64,000 nucleotides of DNA from the NCBI RefSeq assembly GCF_901538265.1, contig NZ_LR593886.1, positions 2,542,001 to 2,606,000 of the forward strand. The letters run 5' to 3'. Origin of the DNA: Gemmata massiliana (GTDB lineage Bacteria > Planctomycetota > Planctomycetia > Gemmatales > Gemmataceae). The notes below the pieces were generated by a model. The model made no database searches and was not told the DNA's origin. It worked only from the letters and a program-made list of their open reading frames with translations. Positions 49,801 through 61,047 of the stretch are shown one piece after another. Position 1 is the first letter of the stretch. Each line of letters begins with the position of its first letter. The position numbers and the translations under genes are program-made.

Positions 49801-52800
49801 GGTCCACGGAGCCGGCTGTGCCACGAAACCGAGTGCCTCCGTGCCTCGGCGTACCGGAACCCGCAGCGCAACAAGGGCCGAACCCGCGACGAACACGAGC
49901 GCCATTCCCCACCGCAGCGCGGACGCGGACGCGACATCGACCGCATGTCCTCCGGCCCACACGATTGGGGCCGCGAGCGCGAGCAGCACGAGGCCGATCG
50001 CGTGAACGTCGGTGTCGTAAGGCAGTTTCGACAGCCGCCACGAAAGTACCACCGCACCCACGAGTGTTCCGAGCAGTACCCACGCACTTGGTCCGAATGC
50101 GTGCGCGTACTCCGGCACCGGCGCGAACGCCGGGATCACGGACGCGCGCCACCCGATGGGCGTCAGTTCGGCACAAACATCCGGCAACAACGCGACTACA
50201 TTGAGGATCAGGAACGCGCCCACGACCGTACCGAGCACGAGTCGATCGAGCGACGATGCGTCGTCGCACCAGAGTTCTCGGGCACGCGCGTTTGCCCGTA
50301 GCGTGTGCCGAGCGACGGCCCACACCAGCGCGAAGGTGCCGAGCGCGAGGCCGAATGTGTGTAGGGCGCGCGGATCGTAGAGCACGAGCTTCGTTGTTCG
50401 CCACCAGTCTTGTTGTTCGATCCAACCGAACGCAGCGAGCAGAGCCCCGAGTGTGATCGCGGTCTGGAACCCCGAGAACGCGCCCTTCTCGCGCCACAAC
50501 AGCACGAACGCGAGCCACAGCGCCCCGAGCCACACCGCGAATCCGGCGCACGCGAGTGCCCATCCCTCTGCCGGGAAGAACAGCAGCGGCACGGCGAGAA
50601 CTGTTGAGAGCCGGGCGGCCCAGTAGAGCGGATCACCGAAGACGCGGGCTTGCCTGCGGCAGAGAATCGCCGCGAGCGTGGCGAGCGTCGCGTGCGAGAG
50701 AAGCGCAACTTCGACCGCGAGCGATTCTGGCTTCACGTCCCAGTTGAAGACGCCGAGGTGGAGCAGCCCGAGTAACGCGACGCTCGACCCGCCCCACGTG
50801 AGCACCGCGTTGCCCGTGAGTCGTGCGAGTGCGAGGCTCGTGGCCGCGAGCGTGAAGAGTGTGCCGGTGTGCCACGGACTTTGAAGCGTGAGCGAAGTCG
50901 CTGCGACGCCGATCGCGAGCACGTTCCCAGCGAATGATACGTCGCGCCCGGCGCGGCGGAGCAGGGCGGTTGCGCCTCGATGCACCCCGCGCAGCGCGAG
51001 CGCGACGAACGCGAAAACGAGCGCTTCCAGGGCGATTATGAACTCCCATATGTCGAGTTGCCGCGGCGCCTGCCACCAGAGCGCCCACATCGTCGCTGCG
51101 AGGACGAGCCACAACCCGCCGTGCGCGAGCGCGCGTGTTTTCCACCGGTAGTTGCTCGCGAGGAGCCCGATCGCGCCCGCAACGTGTGCGCACGCGGCGG
51201 TGGCGGGGAACTCGGTGCCATGCCAGCTTACGATGAGCAGCCCGAGTGCCCCGGTGCAGAGCGCACCGATCGCGTAGCTCAACGTTTGCTTCGACGCGCG
51301 CCGGGTTAGGAGCTCGGCGAGGAGCGCCAGCGCGAGCGCGAATCCCGTCAGAACCGCGCCGCTCGCGGAGGAACCGAGCGTTTCGTTCAACGCAGTCGGT
51401 GCAGTCCAGTTCCCCACGATGCCGTGGAAACCGAGCACGACCGCGAAGGTGAGGAGCGAGATCGCGCCGACTTGCGCCCACGGGAGCCGCTCGCGGAACG
51501 CGACCCGCGTGAGGAACAGGCCCGTTGCGGTGGACACGAGCAAGAGCGCGAGCGGGTCCGGCCAGGCCAGCGCGAGGCCCGTCGTGATGGTCGCGAGCCC
51601 GGCCAGCGCGACCACAGTGCCCATCGTTCGCAATCCGGCGGACGCGACGCGCCGGAGCACGAGCACGCCGGCTTCCACGACGGGCACGCCCGCGAGCGCC
51701 AGCGGAACCGCGAGCCCGGCAAGTCGGGCGGCCAGTTGCGCGGGATCGCGGACGACGAACAGCCCCCACGCGGCCACCAGCGCGAACGCGGCCAGCCCCA
51801 GGAACATCAGGAGCGCAGTCCCGCTCTTGTCGGTGATCGGTTCACGGCGCTGACCGGGGTGGTACCACGACAGCCCGCCGAGCGTCGCGCTGCATGCCAA
51901 CACGAAGCACACCAACGGTAGCCACGCCGAAGCCAGCTCTGCGGGCAGGAGCTGTGTCCCGGCCGCGCCGACTACCGCGAGCGAAAGCAGCCAGCGCCGA
52001 TCGACCGGGCCGGGCAGGTGCTCGGTGCCGATCAAGTCGCGCCCGCCGGTGCGCACCACTTCCACAAACACCGCGAGCGCGGCAATTTTCACGGCGACAT
52101 CGGCGGCCCCTTGTGTCCCTTCGGTGAACGGCGGCGCGAGCAGGAGCAGCGTGAGTGGAGTCAGCAGCATCGAGATGACGAGCATCCCGCGGCTCGTCCC
52201 GGTCAGCTTCCACCGGTGCAGCGTGTACTGCCCCGCGCCGAAGAGTGCGAGCGTGACCGCGGCCGACAGTACAAACCGGAAGTACGGAATCGCTTCGATC
52301 GCTTGCCGCAGTGTGACGACGAGCGCGATGGAACACCCGACGATGAGCAACCCGCCGACCAGTTCGCCCCAAAGGATGTTGTGTTCTTCGAGGAACCCGG
52401 AGACTCTGCGCTTCGACGGCGTGTGGGGTGCGGGTGGGTATTGGGGCGCAGGTGTTGACACCGGTCCGAGAACGGGCTGCGGCGCGATGGGCTCGTTCGT
52501 TTCGCGCGCGGCGAGCGCCGGCGCGAGTAGCTCGGGAACCACCTCGGGAGTGGCTCCTTGTTCCGGCGCGGAGATCGGCTCCACTGCGTCGGCGGGCGCG
52601 GTGGGCTGTGCGACGGGTGTTGCTCGCGGGAGCGGCTTGGCCTTTTCGACCGGCAGCCTTTGCAGCATTCGCGCGCGAGCTTTGAGTTGATCCAGTACGC
52701 GCTCGGCCGTGTCCGGATCGAGTTCGGCCCGATCGAGAAGACCGCTGATCTCGCGTTCGGCCGTGTTGACGCGGTGCAGACCGCGAGCGAGCGCCCCATC

Positions 52801-53013
52801 GAGTTCGAGTTCGCATTGTGGGCAGTCGCGGTCGCGCTCTTCGGTTTCAGCCCCGCACGCCGGGCAATAGCGGTAGGGTCGGTGCGTGCGACCAGCGGGC
52901 GGGTGTTCGTTGCCGAAGGCAGCCCTAAAGATGGCCGCGGCCGCCACCCAAGCGAAGTGGCCGACAGTGGCAACAAAAACCAGACCGCAGATTAGCGCGC
53001 AGAGCCATTCCAT
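46834..53013 (-). CDS. Giant polytopic membrane protein with N-terminal zinc ribbon
   Basis: The 2,059-residue protein begins with a membrane helix (MEWLCALICGLVFVATVGHF), then a zinc ribbon (Cys50, Cys53, Cys64, Cys67) and a long disordered alanine/proline-rich linker (about 100-200). From residue 220 on it is nearly all membrane helices of about 20 residues with short loops; I count several dozen. No catalytic motif is obvious. Proteins of this size and layout occur in planctomycetes. The start at 53013 has a weak ribosome site, and the frame upstream to 53049 is not convincing. Function is unknown; envelope or membrane organisation is a guess. Confidence 0.85.
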   Translation of the reverse strand: MEWLCALICGLVFVATVGHFAWVAAAAIFRAAFGNEHPPAGRTHRPYRYCPACGAETEERDRDCPQCELELDGALARGLHRVNTAEREISGLLDRAELDPDTAERVLDQLKARARMLQRLPVEKAKPLPRATPVAQPTAPADAVEPISAPEQGATPEVVPELLAPALAARETNEPIAPQPVLGPVSTPAPQYPPAPHTPSKRRVSGFLEEHNILWGELVGGLLIVGCSIALVVTLRQAIEAIPYFRFVLSAAVTLALFGAGQYTLHRWKLTGTSRGMLVISMLLTPLTLLLLAPPFTEGTQGAADVAVKIAALAVFVEVVRTGGRDLIGTEHLPGPVDRRWLLSLAVVGAAGTQLLPAELASAWLPLVCFVLACSATLGGLSWYHPGQRREPITDKSGTALLMFLGLAAFALVAAWGLFVVRDPAQLAARLAGLAVPLALAGVPVVEAGVLVLRRVASAGLRTMGTVVALAGLATITTGLALAWPDPLALLLVSTATGLFLTRVAFRERLPWAQVGAISLLTFAVVLGFHGIVGNWTAPTALNETLGSSASGAVLTGFALALALLAELLTRRASKQTLSYAIGALCTGALGLLIVSWHGTEFPATAACAHVAGAIGLLASNYRWKTRALAHGGLWLVLAATMWALWWQAPRQLDIWEFIIALEALVFAFVALALRGVHRGATALLRRAGRDVSFAGNVLAIGVAATSLTLQSPWHTGTLFTLAATSLALARLTGNAVLTWGGSSVALLGLLHLGVFNWDVKPESLAVEVALLSHATLATLAAILCRRQARVFGDPLYWAARLSTVLAVPLLFFPAEGWALACAGFAVWLGALWLAFVLLWREKGAFSGFQTAITLGALLAAFGWIEQQDWWRTTKLVLYDPRALHTFGLALGTFALVWAVARHTLRANARARELWCDDASSLDRLVLGTVVGAFLILNVVALLPDVCAELTPIGWRASVIPAFAPVPEYAHAFGPSAWVLLGTLVGAVVLSWRLSKLPYDTDVHAIGLVLLALAAPIVWAGGHAVDVASASALRWGMALVFVAGSALVALRVPVRRGTEALGFVAQPAPWTKLWVLGLFAVSASVVVILSANVTELGLSRLIPSGPRAESVFARMGVMASNLAPLALVVFGLATTAGRERSSGYALAGGLVFVVTLTAGYALSVVTAGKPLDGAEQMRLLLIVASSAAVWALLWLGCEKRVPGGVPLTLQVLIGFSALALACLVPATYALAKPYDPLPVAFVPLGTFGWGALALVAGASCWHARRLAPGAESLVLAFAGAVAGVLVAVGVRDWDEPGLWVSFHAMALVWVAVSFGFLAALKRVRFSPWIVGSFASVLVLCALRAGWHDPWRPWFPAGLAIAAALFFGGIALRTRAEGFAIISGLAVNLAGIFVWVAWGPDSSSGFVLANAAGIAIAVSCWTLVRIRQQRAPAGRTWLESLDMASILALILLALGLGPTFDDPRTDPRLLTWGALVVVAVACGVALWDRVAVFSRPGLFGVGVLAALLIIAEADPRPVWDVAATELVLATYALGVAGIAFVLSRRPTPLLGMPERGDSWPWLNGGVALLAVFACALGLRTELTAPDRWDRLASPAGVALFALAFAVVARVYLEPVRDSLRTFSAALGALSLAALAWAVPDPNDPFVWLHRNAWLFVALAAAAIGGSESAPNFGDNWRRSVRRVAGWTSVAALAVLCLNLFQQVPAFNPAERRTPLTHAESLSMLAAIAGLFVLALRFALKADRDPFQLRPARKTAYVYLAEVLIVLFFTQVRFNVPELFLGNLAKLWTFAVMGLAYAGIGLAELFERKKIDVLALPLRRTGALLPLIPLIAFWAKPPAFVSEFARDTAPGLVPLLGYLEKLPQHFDTYTWLWFLAGGVYGLVALSKKSFGWALLAALATNAAMWSLLVYHEVPFFVHPQAWVIPLALIVLASEHINRYRLSADVSNAMRYAGVSMIYVASAADMFIAGVGASTWLPVVLAVFCVCGLLAGILLRVRAFIYLGVGFLLLDIFSMIWHAAVNLEQTWVWYASGIVLGVIVLALFAYLEKRRGHQPKDPTEGA

Positions 53014-53269
53014 ACGGACGCTCGCCGGAACCCGGCACCGGGTTCGCACCGCAGACGTGAAGGTGGCTCCGTCGGGCTGCCACCGGAAGTTATCCTCATC
53101 GACGCCGGCAGAGCGGAATTATTCCCGGAAGTGTTGCGCGGCCCGCTAGAGAATGCGGGCCTTTAGGAAAAGACTAAACCTCTCCGACGAACCACGATAC
53201 TTTGGTCACCTAACCGCCGCATTGGGCTTACGCATGTGGTCGACGACTTAGACGATTCGCACAGTGCAA

Positions 53270-54532
53270 TCATTTGTGGACCTTGCACTTCGGCAAGGCT
53301 CCCCGAAACTCACTCACACCCGCGGCGGTGATCCTCGTGCCGAACATTTCGAGCGAGGTGAGGTTCGTGAGCGCCGCCAATTCCTTCAACCCCGCGTCCG
53401 TTAACTGCGTGTAGCCCAAATATGCGGACGTCAGGTTCGTGAGCGCCGCCAGCTCCTTCGCGCTCGCGTCCGTCACCCCCGTTTGGCCCAGATCGATTCG
53501 GGCGAGCGACTTGAGCTGTGATATCCCTTTCAAAGTGGCGTCCGTCACCCCTTTGCAATCGTACAGGTTCAGAAATGTCAGCTTCTTGAGCCCGCCCAGA
53601 TGCTTCAGCCCTGTGCCCGTCACTTTCGTGCGACTCAACTGCAGGATGGAAAGGTTCGGAAGCACCGCCAAGTCCTTGAGGCCCACATCCATCACGGCGG
53701 TATCGTACAGGTCGAGCCGAATGAGGTTCTTGAACGCCGTCAGATCCTTCAGTCCCGTATCCGTCACCTTCGTATATGACAGGATAAGCGTGGTGAGGTT
53801 CGTGAGCGGGGCCAACACCTTCAGATCCGCGTCCGTCGTCGCCGTATTGAAAAGGCTCAGCACGGTCAGGGTTTTGAGCGCCGCCAGTTCCTTCAGGTCC
53901 GTGGCCCTCATCGGTATGGTGTTCAGATTCAACTCGGTGAGCTTGGGGAGCGCGGCCAATTCCTTAAGTCCCGCCCCGGTTATCCGCGCCCCGCCCACGT
54001 TCAGCGCGGTGAGCGTCTTGAGCGCCGCCAACTCCTTCAAACCCGCATCGGTGATCTTCGAGCTGCTCAGGTTGAGTACGGCCAGCGTCTTGTGCGCGGC
54101 CAGCTCCTTCGCGCCCTCATCGGTCACACCGGTCCGGTCCAGGCGGAGTGTGGTGAGCCCCTCGAGCGCGGTCAACCCTTTCAGCCCGGCTCCCGACGCG
54201 AGCGTGTTACCCAGATCAACGGTGGCTAGGTTCTTGAGCGGGGCCAGATCCTTGAACCCCGTGCCCGTGACCGTTGTGCGGCCCAGGTCGAGCGTGGTGA
54301 GATTTCGGAGCGGAACCAGTTCCTTCAACCACGCGTCGGTCACCTTCGTGCCGTACAGTGCCACGCCCGTCACCGGTTTGCCGGGCCGGGACGCGTCGCG
54401 GTCGACGGTTCCCCCTATCAACTCCACGGCCCGGGCGGCCTTCTCTTCTGCGTCATCGGCTCGTGCTGCTTCGGGCGAGTTCGGCACCGCCCCTGACACC
54501 AACGCGCACAGTACCAACCGCAACATACTCAT
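53270..54532 (-). CDS. Secreted leucine-rich-repeat protein
   Basis: The 420-residue protein has a signal peptide (MLRLVLCALVSGAVPNSPEA) and then about 14 LRRs of 23-24 residues with the pattern LKELAALKTLTxLxLxxTxxT, ending in a short cap (EFRGALPKCKVHK). It should be an extracytoplasmic binding protein. The start ATG at 54532 has a GGGGG stretch upstream; an in-frame ATG at 54526 is an alternative. It is upstream of the giant membrane protein, on the same strand, with 250 bases between. Confidence 0.9.
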   Translation of the reverse strand: MSMLRLVLCALVSGAVPNSPEAARADDAEEKAARAVELIGGTVDRDASRPGKPVTGVALYGTKVTDAWLKELVPLRNLTTLDLGRTTVTGTGFKDLAPLKNLATVDLGNTLASGAGLKGLTALEGLTTLRLDRTGVTDEGAKELAAHKTLAVLNLSSSKITDAGLKELAALKTLTALNVGGARITGAGLKELAALPKLTELNLNTIPMRATDLKELAALKTLTVLSLFNTATTDADLKVLAPLTNLTTLILSYTKVTDTGLKDLTAFKNLIRLDLYDTAVMDVGLKDLAVLPNLSILQLSRTKVTGTGLKHLGGLKKLTFLNLYDCKGVTDATLKGISQLKSLARIDLGQTGVTDASAKELAALTNLTSAYLGYTQLTDAGLKELAALTNLTSLEMFGTRITAAGVSEFRGALPKCKVHK

Positions 54533-54820
54533 GCCCCCGCGTCAAACAATTCTCGGGCCCCTCCCAACGCGCCCCGATTCGTCGTCGGAATGGACCGCAC
54601 CGCCCCCCGGTTCACTGACTCCAATGTGTGCCGTGTTAGCGCGTCTTGAAGGCGCGCATTGCATTCCAGTCCGGTTATCTCACAAATTCTGTCATCTTGA
54701 ACACTATCGCCGATTTGTGCATATTTGTACCAACCAGGGCGAGCGTGCCTACTTCATGCATTTTGGTGTGGAACGCACCTCGAGAAATCCCTTTGCCGCT
54801 CGTAACGGGGCACCCGTGCT

Positions 54821-55280
54821 ATGTCGGACCCGACTGAGCTTACCATCATCCTGCCGCTCGTTCGATACCCACAACCTATCACGTATCTGCCACCTGGTGG
54901 AAAACGCGGACGATCTCAAAGCGCTCTATACTGCGGCCTGCGCGCTAGCGGCAAACGCTTGCGCACTTGCGACGTGGCTCGACCTCGCGATTCGGCCGCT
55001 CGTTTTGTCCCTACCTGACCAAACACCGGAGAACCTTTTCGGCGACCTACCGGGAGAGGTGGACCGGGGCATCGTCGCGTGCGAGACCATGCTCGGCTCG
55101 CTGCGGCACGAGCTCACCGCGCCTGAGGACGCGGTTCGCGAACTGGCCGCATTGTTGCTCCCGGCGCGGGTGACGTGTCCGGGCTGTAACCGGATTCGCT
55201 TCGATATCGCCAAGATGCTTGACGAACACAAGGTCCGCGCTTTAGCCCTGTTCCGAGCCGCACGAGGGAGTGAATCGTGA
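54821..55280 (+). pseudogene. Small cytoplasmic protein gene with a frameshift
   Basis: An ATG at 54821 opens MSDPTELTIILPLVR in one frame. From about 54875 the adjacent frame reads RICHLVENADDLKALYTAAC, then DLPGEVDRGIVACETMLGSL, and CPGCNRIRFDIAKMLDEHKV to a TGA at 55280. The second frame has no start of its own near its beginning. Together they make a plausible 150-residue helical protein with a CxxC motif, broken by one frameshift near 54860. It may be a sequence error or a real loss. No family is assigned. Confidence 0.55.
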
Positions 55281-55305
55281 ATGACTATGGAAGCTCGAAC
55301 AATTT

Positions 55306-55690
55306 GTGGCCCGAGTGAAACGCCTACTGTGCAAGAAGGTACCAGCGGACCGGATCCTAGGCGTATTGAGCACCGGCAAGGAACTGGTTACCAACGCGAC
55401 CCATCGGAACTCGCCCCGGGCCGCGCCCGCTGATCAAGGTGAACTGCGCTGCTCTGAGCCCGGCGCTGCTGGGGAGCGAGTTGTTCGGGCACGAGAAAGA
55501 GGCTTTCACCGGCGCAGTGGCCTGGTGCCGGGGCGGTTCGAGCGGGCGCACAGGGATCGCTGCTCTTCGACAAGGTCGGCGAACTCGGTCTCGAGCTCCA
55601 GGCGAAGTTGCTCCGCGCGATCCAGAGTGGCACGTTCGAGCGCTTGGAGCAAGGTGACGCTGACCGCGGACGCGCGTCTCGCGTTCCCCG
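55306..55690 (+). pseudogene. Remnant of a sigma-54 activator AAA+ domain
   Basis: Three frames carry pieces in order of a bacterial enhancer-binding protein: [19 protein letters not shown] (Walker A region), [20 protein letters not shown] with EAFTGA (the GAFTGA-type loop), and [20 protein letters not shown], then [11 protein letters not shown] (Walker B region). Several frameshifts separate them, and neither the N-terminal nor the HTH part is present. It is certainly non-functional. It ends just before the second MarR segment, so that copy may have landed in this gene. Confidence 0.8.
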
Positions 55691-55767
55691 GCATGCGCCC
55701 CGCTCTCTCACTGCTTTCTCACTAGCATCCCCTCGTCTCTATTTCTAGCATCCCTATTCGACTCTGA

Positions 55768-55785
55768 TCGTGCGTAAACGCACGA
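55768..55785. promoter_or_regulatory. Perfect palindrome, candidate MarR operator
   Basis: TCGTGCGT-AA-ACGCACGA is a perfect 8-2-8 inverted repeat 18 bases before the MarR ATG at 55804. Copy 1 has the same element with one mismatch. The size and position fit a MarR dimer site. Confidence 0.6.
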
Positions 55786-55803
55786 ATTCCGCCACAGTAC
55801 CTT

Positions 55804-58274
<2,471 letters not shown>

Positions 58275-58553
58275 CCCGGCGCTCGGACGCACCGACGACG
58301 CCCCGATCGTGCGACCACGGTAGTCCCGTCGGCCTACTGACGAGATTACCATATTCTTAGACGCGGTGCCGGCCGAATGGGTAGGCACACATTGGGTTCA
58401 CCACGAGCTCTTCAACTTCAGCACTCGCTCATTCTCCCTCGTGGCCGTTCGGCCCAAGAGCTCCGCGCATGCTTCGCGCGCTATTTGTCCGTCTGTGTGT
58501 GTGCTCTGCTCGCTGCGTCCAGTGTGAGCAAGCGGACCCGCGAGGGGGCTCGC

Positions 58554-58820
58554 TCAGTGTTCTCCCGGTCCCGGTTCCTGGGCCAATCGTTCGAGTGCGG
58601 TCGCGACCCGCGTGCGGGCCGCTCCCGATAATCGCCCTTCCGTAAGATCGGAATCAACTACGATCACCGCACACGCCGCGTGAACCTGAACCAGTTGCCG
58701 GCGGAACCGGCGACACGGCGAGCAAAAGAGCGTATGGACGTACAGCCCGGCGCGCGTGCTCACCGAGAGCGGAGCGTCCAGCGACCGGGAGATGACTTCG
58801 ACCGCCTGCCGGCAAATCAT
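58554..58820 (-). CDS. Small zinc-finger protein, probable anti-sigma factor
   Basis: The 88-residue protein has an N-terminal helical part and a motif H-x3-C-x2-C (VHTLFCSPCRRFRRQLVQ), which resembles the zinc-binding motif of zf-HC2-type anti-sigma factors. There is no membrane helix. Its ATG overlaps the sigma-factor stop (ATGA at 58817-58820), the usual layout of sigma/anti-sigma pairs. Binding and inhibiting the ECF sigma factor is the likely role. Confidence 0.75.
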   Translation of the reverse strand: MICRQAVEVISRSLDAPLSVSTRAGLYVHTLFCSPCRRFRRQLVQVHAACAVIVVDSDLTEGRLSGAARTRVATALERLAQEPGPGEH

Positions 58821-59434
58821 GACTCGCTCCCACTTTGTGGCTCCGTGCCGAACCAGTTTTTCGACAAGCACCACCACATGCGCAGCCGGGCGCGGTGCAG
58901 CATCACCCAGAAGTTCGCCGGGGTCAGCCCCAGTTCCCGGCACACGTCCTCGCTCGCGGCTTCGTCCAGGTACCGCAGTGCGAATACGTCGTGGAGCCGA
59001 ACCGGGAGCTTCCCCAAGCACCCGTGTAGAGCGTCCCAGAACTCTTCCCGGTCGAGAACCTCGGCCGGGTGCCCGCGCGCCCAAAGGCCGGGTGGCGCTC
59101 TCCACTCTCCGCGCCGGGTGAACAGGTCGTCCGTGAAGCGGTCCGGGCCGGTTCCGGGGTCCGCGGCGAGGCGCTCGCGCACTTGTTTACGCAGCCAGTC
59201 GATCACCTTCCGCTTTAGGATCGCCGTGAGCCACGTGCGCTCGGACGCGGCCCCGTCGAACCGGTCCTGCGCCTTCCACGCTGCGAGCAGCGCGTCCTGA
59301 ACGAGATCCTCGGCCGCATCCGTCCGGCGCACGTGGGCCACGGCGAACCGGTATAGGTAATCGCCGTGCCGCTCGACCCAGGTGTGCGGGTCGAGCGGCA
59401 CGGCGCTCACGACCGACGAATCAGCCTTCGACAT
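58817..59434 (-). CDS. ECF-type RNA polymerase sigma factor
   Basis: The protein (205 residues from ATG 59434) has region 2 (LYRFAVAHVRRTDAAEDLVQ, then DALLAAWKAQDRFDGAASER with WLTAILKRKVIDWLRKQVRE) and region 4 (LPVRLHDVFALRYLDEAASE, then LGLTPANFWVMLHRARLRM). It should direct RNA polymerase to a small set of genes. The start may also be at GTG 59437 or 59440. It is coupled with the zinc-finger gene and divergent from the lactonase-like gene (180-base spacer), which could be its target. Confidence 0.92.
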   Translation of the reverse strand: MSKADSSVVSAVPLDPHTWVERHGDYLYRFAVAHVRRTDAAEDLVQDALLAAWKAQDRFDGAASERTWLTAILKRKVIDWLRKQVRERLAADPGTGPDRFTDDLFTRRGEWRAPPGLWARGHPAEVLDREEFWDALHGCLGKLPVRLHDVFALRYLDEAASEDVCRELGLTPANFWVMLHRARLRMWWCLSKNWFGTEPQSGSES

Positions 59435-59619
59435 CACCACCGTCCGTTTCGGGGACTCGCGATCCGGGCAGGATCTCTGTCGCTCGGCGGCGCGAAACCT
59501 TACGCGTAAAAATTCGAGTTTCTGGTGGGCCGGAATAACTTTTTCGGGCGGTGTAAGGACCGCCCTGGGTGTGCGACTGACTGCGGACGATCGCCCGCAT
59601 CACTCCAGCAGGATTTCCC

Positions 59620-60990
59620 ATGCTCCAATGGTTCCGCAGCAGCCCGAAAACCGGTTCCGCCCCGCGCACGCGACTGAGCGCTGAACTGATGGAAGATCGG
59701 AGCGTGCCGAGCGCGAATTCGTTATTCAACCCGGCCCCGCTCGGGGCGAGTACGTTCGTTTACGCCGAGAGCAACAACCCCGAACCGGGTCACAACGCGG
59801 TGCTGGCGTACAACCGCGAGTCCAACGGCGAGCTACATCAGATCGGCACCTTCGCCACCGGCGGGACCGGGCAACTGAACGTCCCGAAGCTGGTCGGTCC
59901 CGACGACGGCGACCAACAGGTGCAAGCCACCGCGGACGGCAAGTTCCTGTTCGCGGTGAACCAGGGGAGCGACACGATCACCGCGTTCCGCATCCGCACG
60001 GACGGGAGCCTGGATCGCCTAGGCGTCTTCGCAACCGGCGGCGACCAACCGGACAGCATCGGGATCGCCGGAACGCACCTCTACGCGGCCAACCGCGGGA
60101 ACGCCGCGGCCGGGGCACCGGGAACGACCGCACCGAGCGTGACCGCGTTCAACATCAACCGGGACGGGACGCTCTCCGCGATCCCGCACTCGAAAGTCAC
60201 GTTCCCGGTGGGCACGTTCGTCACGCAGACGCTCGTCTCGCGCGACAACCGGTTTCTGTTCGTGGAAGCCGCCACACTGGAGGGCACCGCGGGCGGGAAC
60301 ACGCTCACCCCGTTCCGCATCAACGCGGACGGTACCCTGACGGCCGCACCGGGCGGCGCGGCCGGGGCCGGCACGAACGCGCCGATCCTGCTCGGGTCGG
60401 CGGTCCACCCGTCGCTGAACATCATTTACACCGGGTTCACGTCGGCCGGCCAAGTCGGGGTGTTCACCTACGACGAAACCGGGCGCACGAACTTCGTGGG
60501 CACGTCCGCGGACCAGGGGGCGGGTCCGTGCTGGTGCGCGGTGAGTGCGGACGGGCGGGTGCTGTACGTGGCGAACACGGGCACGGACTCGATCGGCGTG
60601 TTCTCGCTGGTCGATCCGCTCCACCCGGTGCAGATCGAAGAAGTACAACTGGGCGGCCCGCGCGCTCAGAACGGGACGGCGAACAGTCCGCGCACGAACG
60701 CATTCGAGATCGCACTCGATCCAACCGGGAAGTACCTGTTCGCGGTCACACAATCCACGGCCCCGTCGTTCCCGCAGGGGAACCAGTTGCACACGCTGAA
60801 GATCGCCCGCGACGGGACGCTGACGGAACCGAACGCTCCCGTCATCTTCTCGAAGCGTGACGTGCCCGCGAACGCGCACCCGCAGGGTGTCGAGGTCGTG
60901 CAACTCGGCGGGCACGGGCACCCGTTGTTCGGGTGGCTCGATTTCGGTATCGACCTCGAAGATCGCGCCCACCACCGGCGCCACTGGTAA
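59620..60990 (+). CDS. Lactonase-family beta-propeller protein (exported)
   Basis: The 456-residue protein starts with the planctomycete leader motif RLSAELMEDRSVPSA and continues into a seven-bladed propeller of the 6-phosphogluconolactonase/YVTN type. The blades repeat FLFAVNQGSDTITAFRIRTD, LFVEAATLEGTAGGNTLTPF, RVLYVANTGTDSIGVFSLVD and KYLFAVTQSTAPSFPQGNQL. No classical signal peptide is seen, but the leader class is associated with exported proteins. Whether it is an active lactonase or a binding protein is open. A hairpin follows at 61000. Confidence 0.85.
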   Translation: MLQWFRSSPKTGSAPRTRLSAELMEDRSVPSANSLFNPAPLGASTFVYAESNNPEPGHNAVLAYNRESNGELHQIGTFATGGTGQLNVPKLVGPDDGDQQVQATADGKFLFAVNQGSDTITAFRIRTDGSLDRLGVFATGGDQPDSIGIAGTHLYAANRGNAAAGAPGTTAPSVTAFNINRDGTLSAIPHSKVTFPVGTFVTQTLVSRDNRFLFVEAATLEGTAGGNTLTPFRINADGTLTAAPGGAAGAGTNAPILLGSAVHPSLNIIYTGFTSAGQVGVFTYDETGRTNFVGTSADQGAGPCWCAVSADGRVLYVANTGTDSIGVFSLVDPLHPVQIEEVQLGGPRAQNGTANSPRTNAFEIALDPTGKYLFAVTQSTAPSFPQGNQLHTLKIARDGTLTEPNAPVIFSKRDVPANAHPQGVEVVQLGGHGHPLFGWLDFGIDLEDRAHHRRHW

Positions 60991-60999
60991 CAGGGAAGC

Positions 61000-61035
61000 A
61001 ACCGTGCGCGGAGCACTTTTGATCTGCGCACGGTT
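61000..61035. terminator. Hairpin between convergent genes
   Basis: AACCGTGCGC (61000-61009) pairs perfectly with GCGCACGGTT (61026-61035), with a 16-base loop. It lies 10 bases after the lactonase stop and 13 before the end of the convergent acetyltransferase, so it may serve both. Confidence 0.6.
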
Positions 61036-61047
61036 AGAGAGAAGGTG

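Noticed and set aside
48347-50563. 738-codon open frame on the minus strand
   Set aside because: It overlaps the giant membrane protein in another frame and is arginine-rich without any domain; long shadow frames are common at this GC content.
53270-54532. Repeats in the LRR gene, possible CRISPR array
   Set aside because: They are coding LRRs of 23-24 residues with no spacers and considerable variation.
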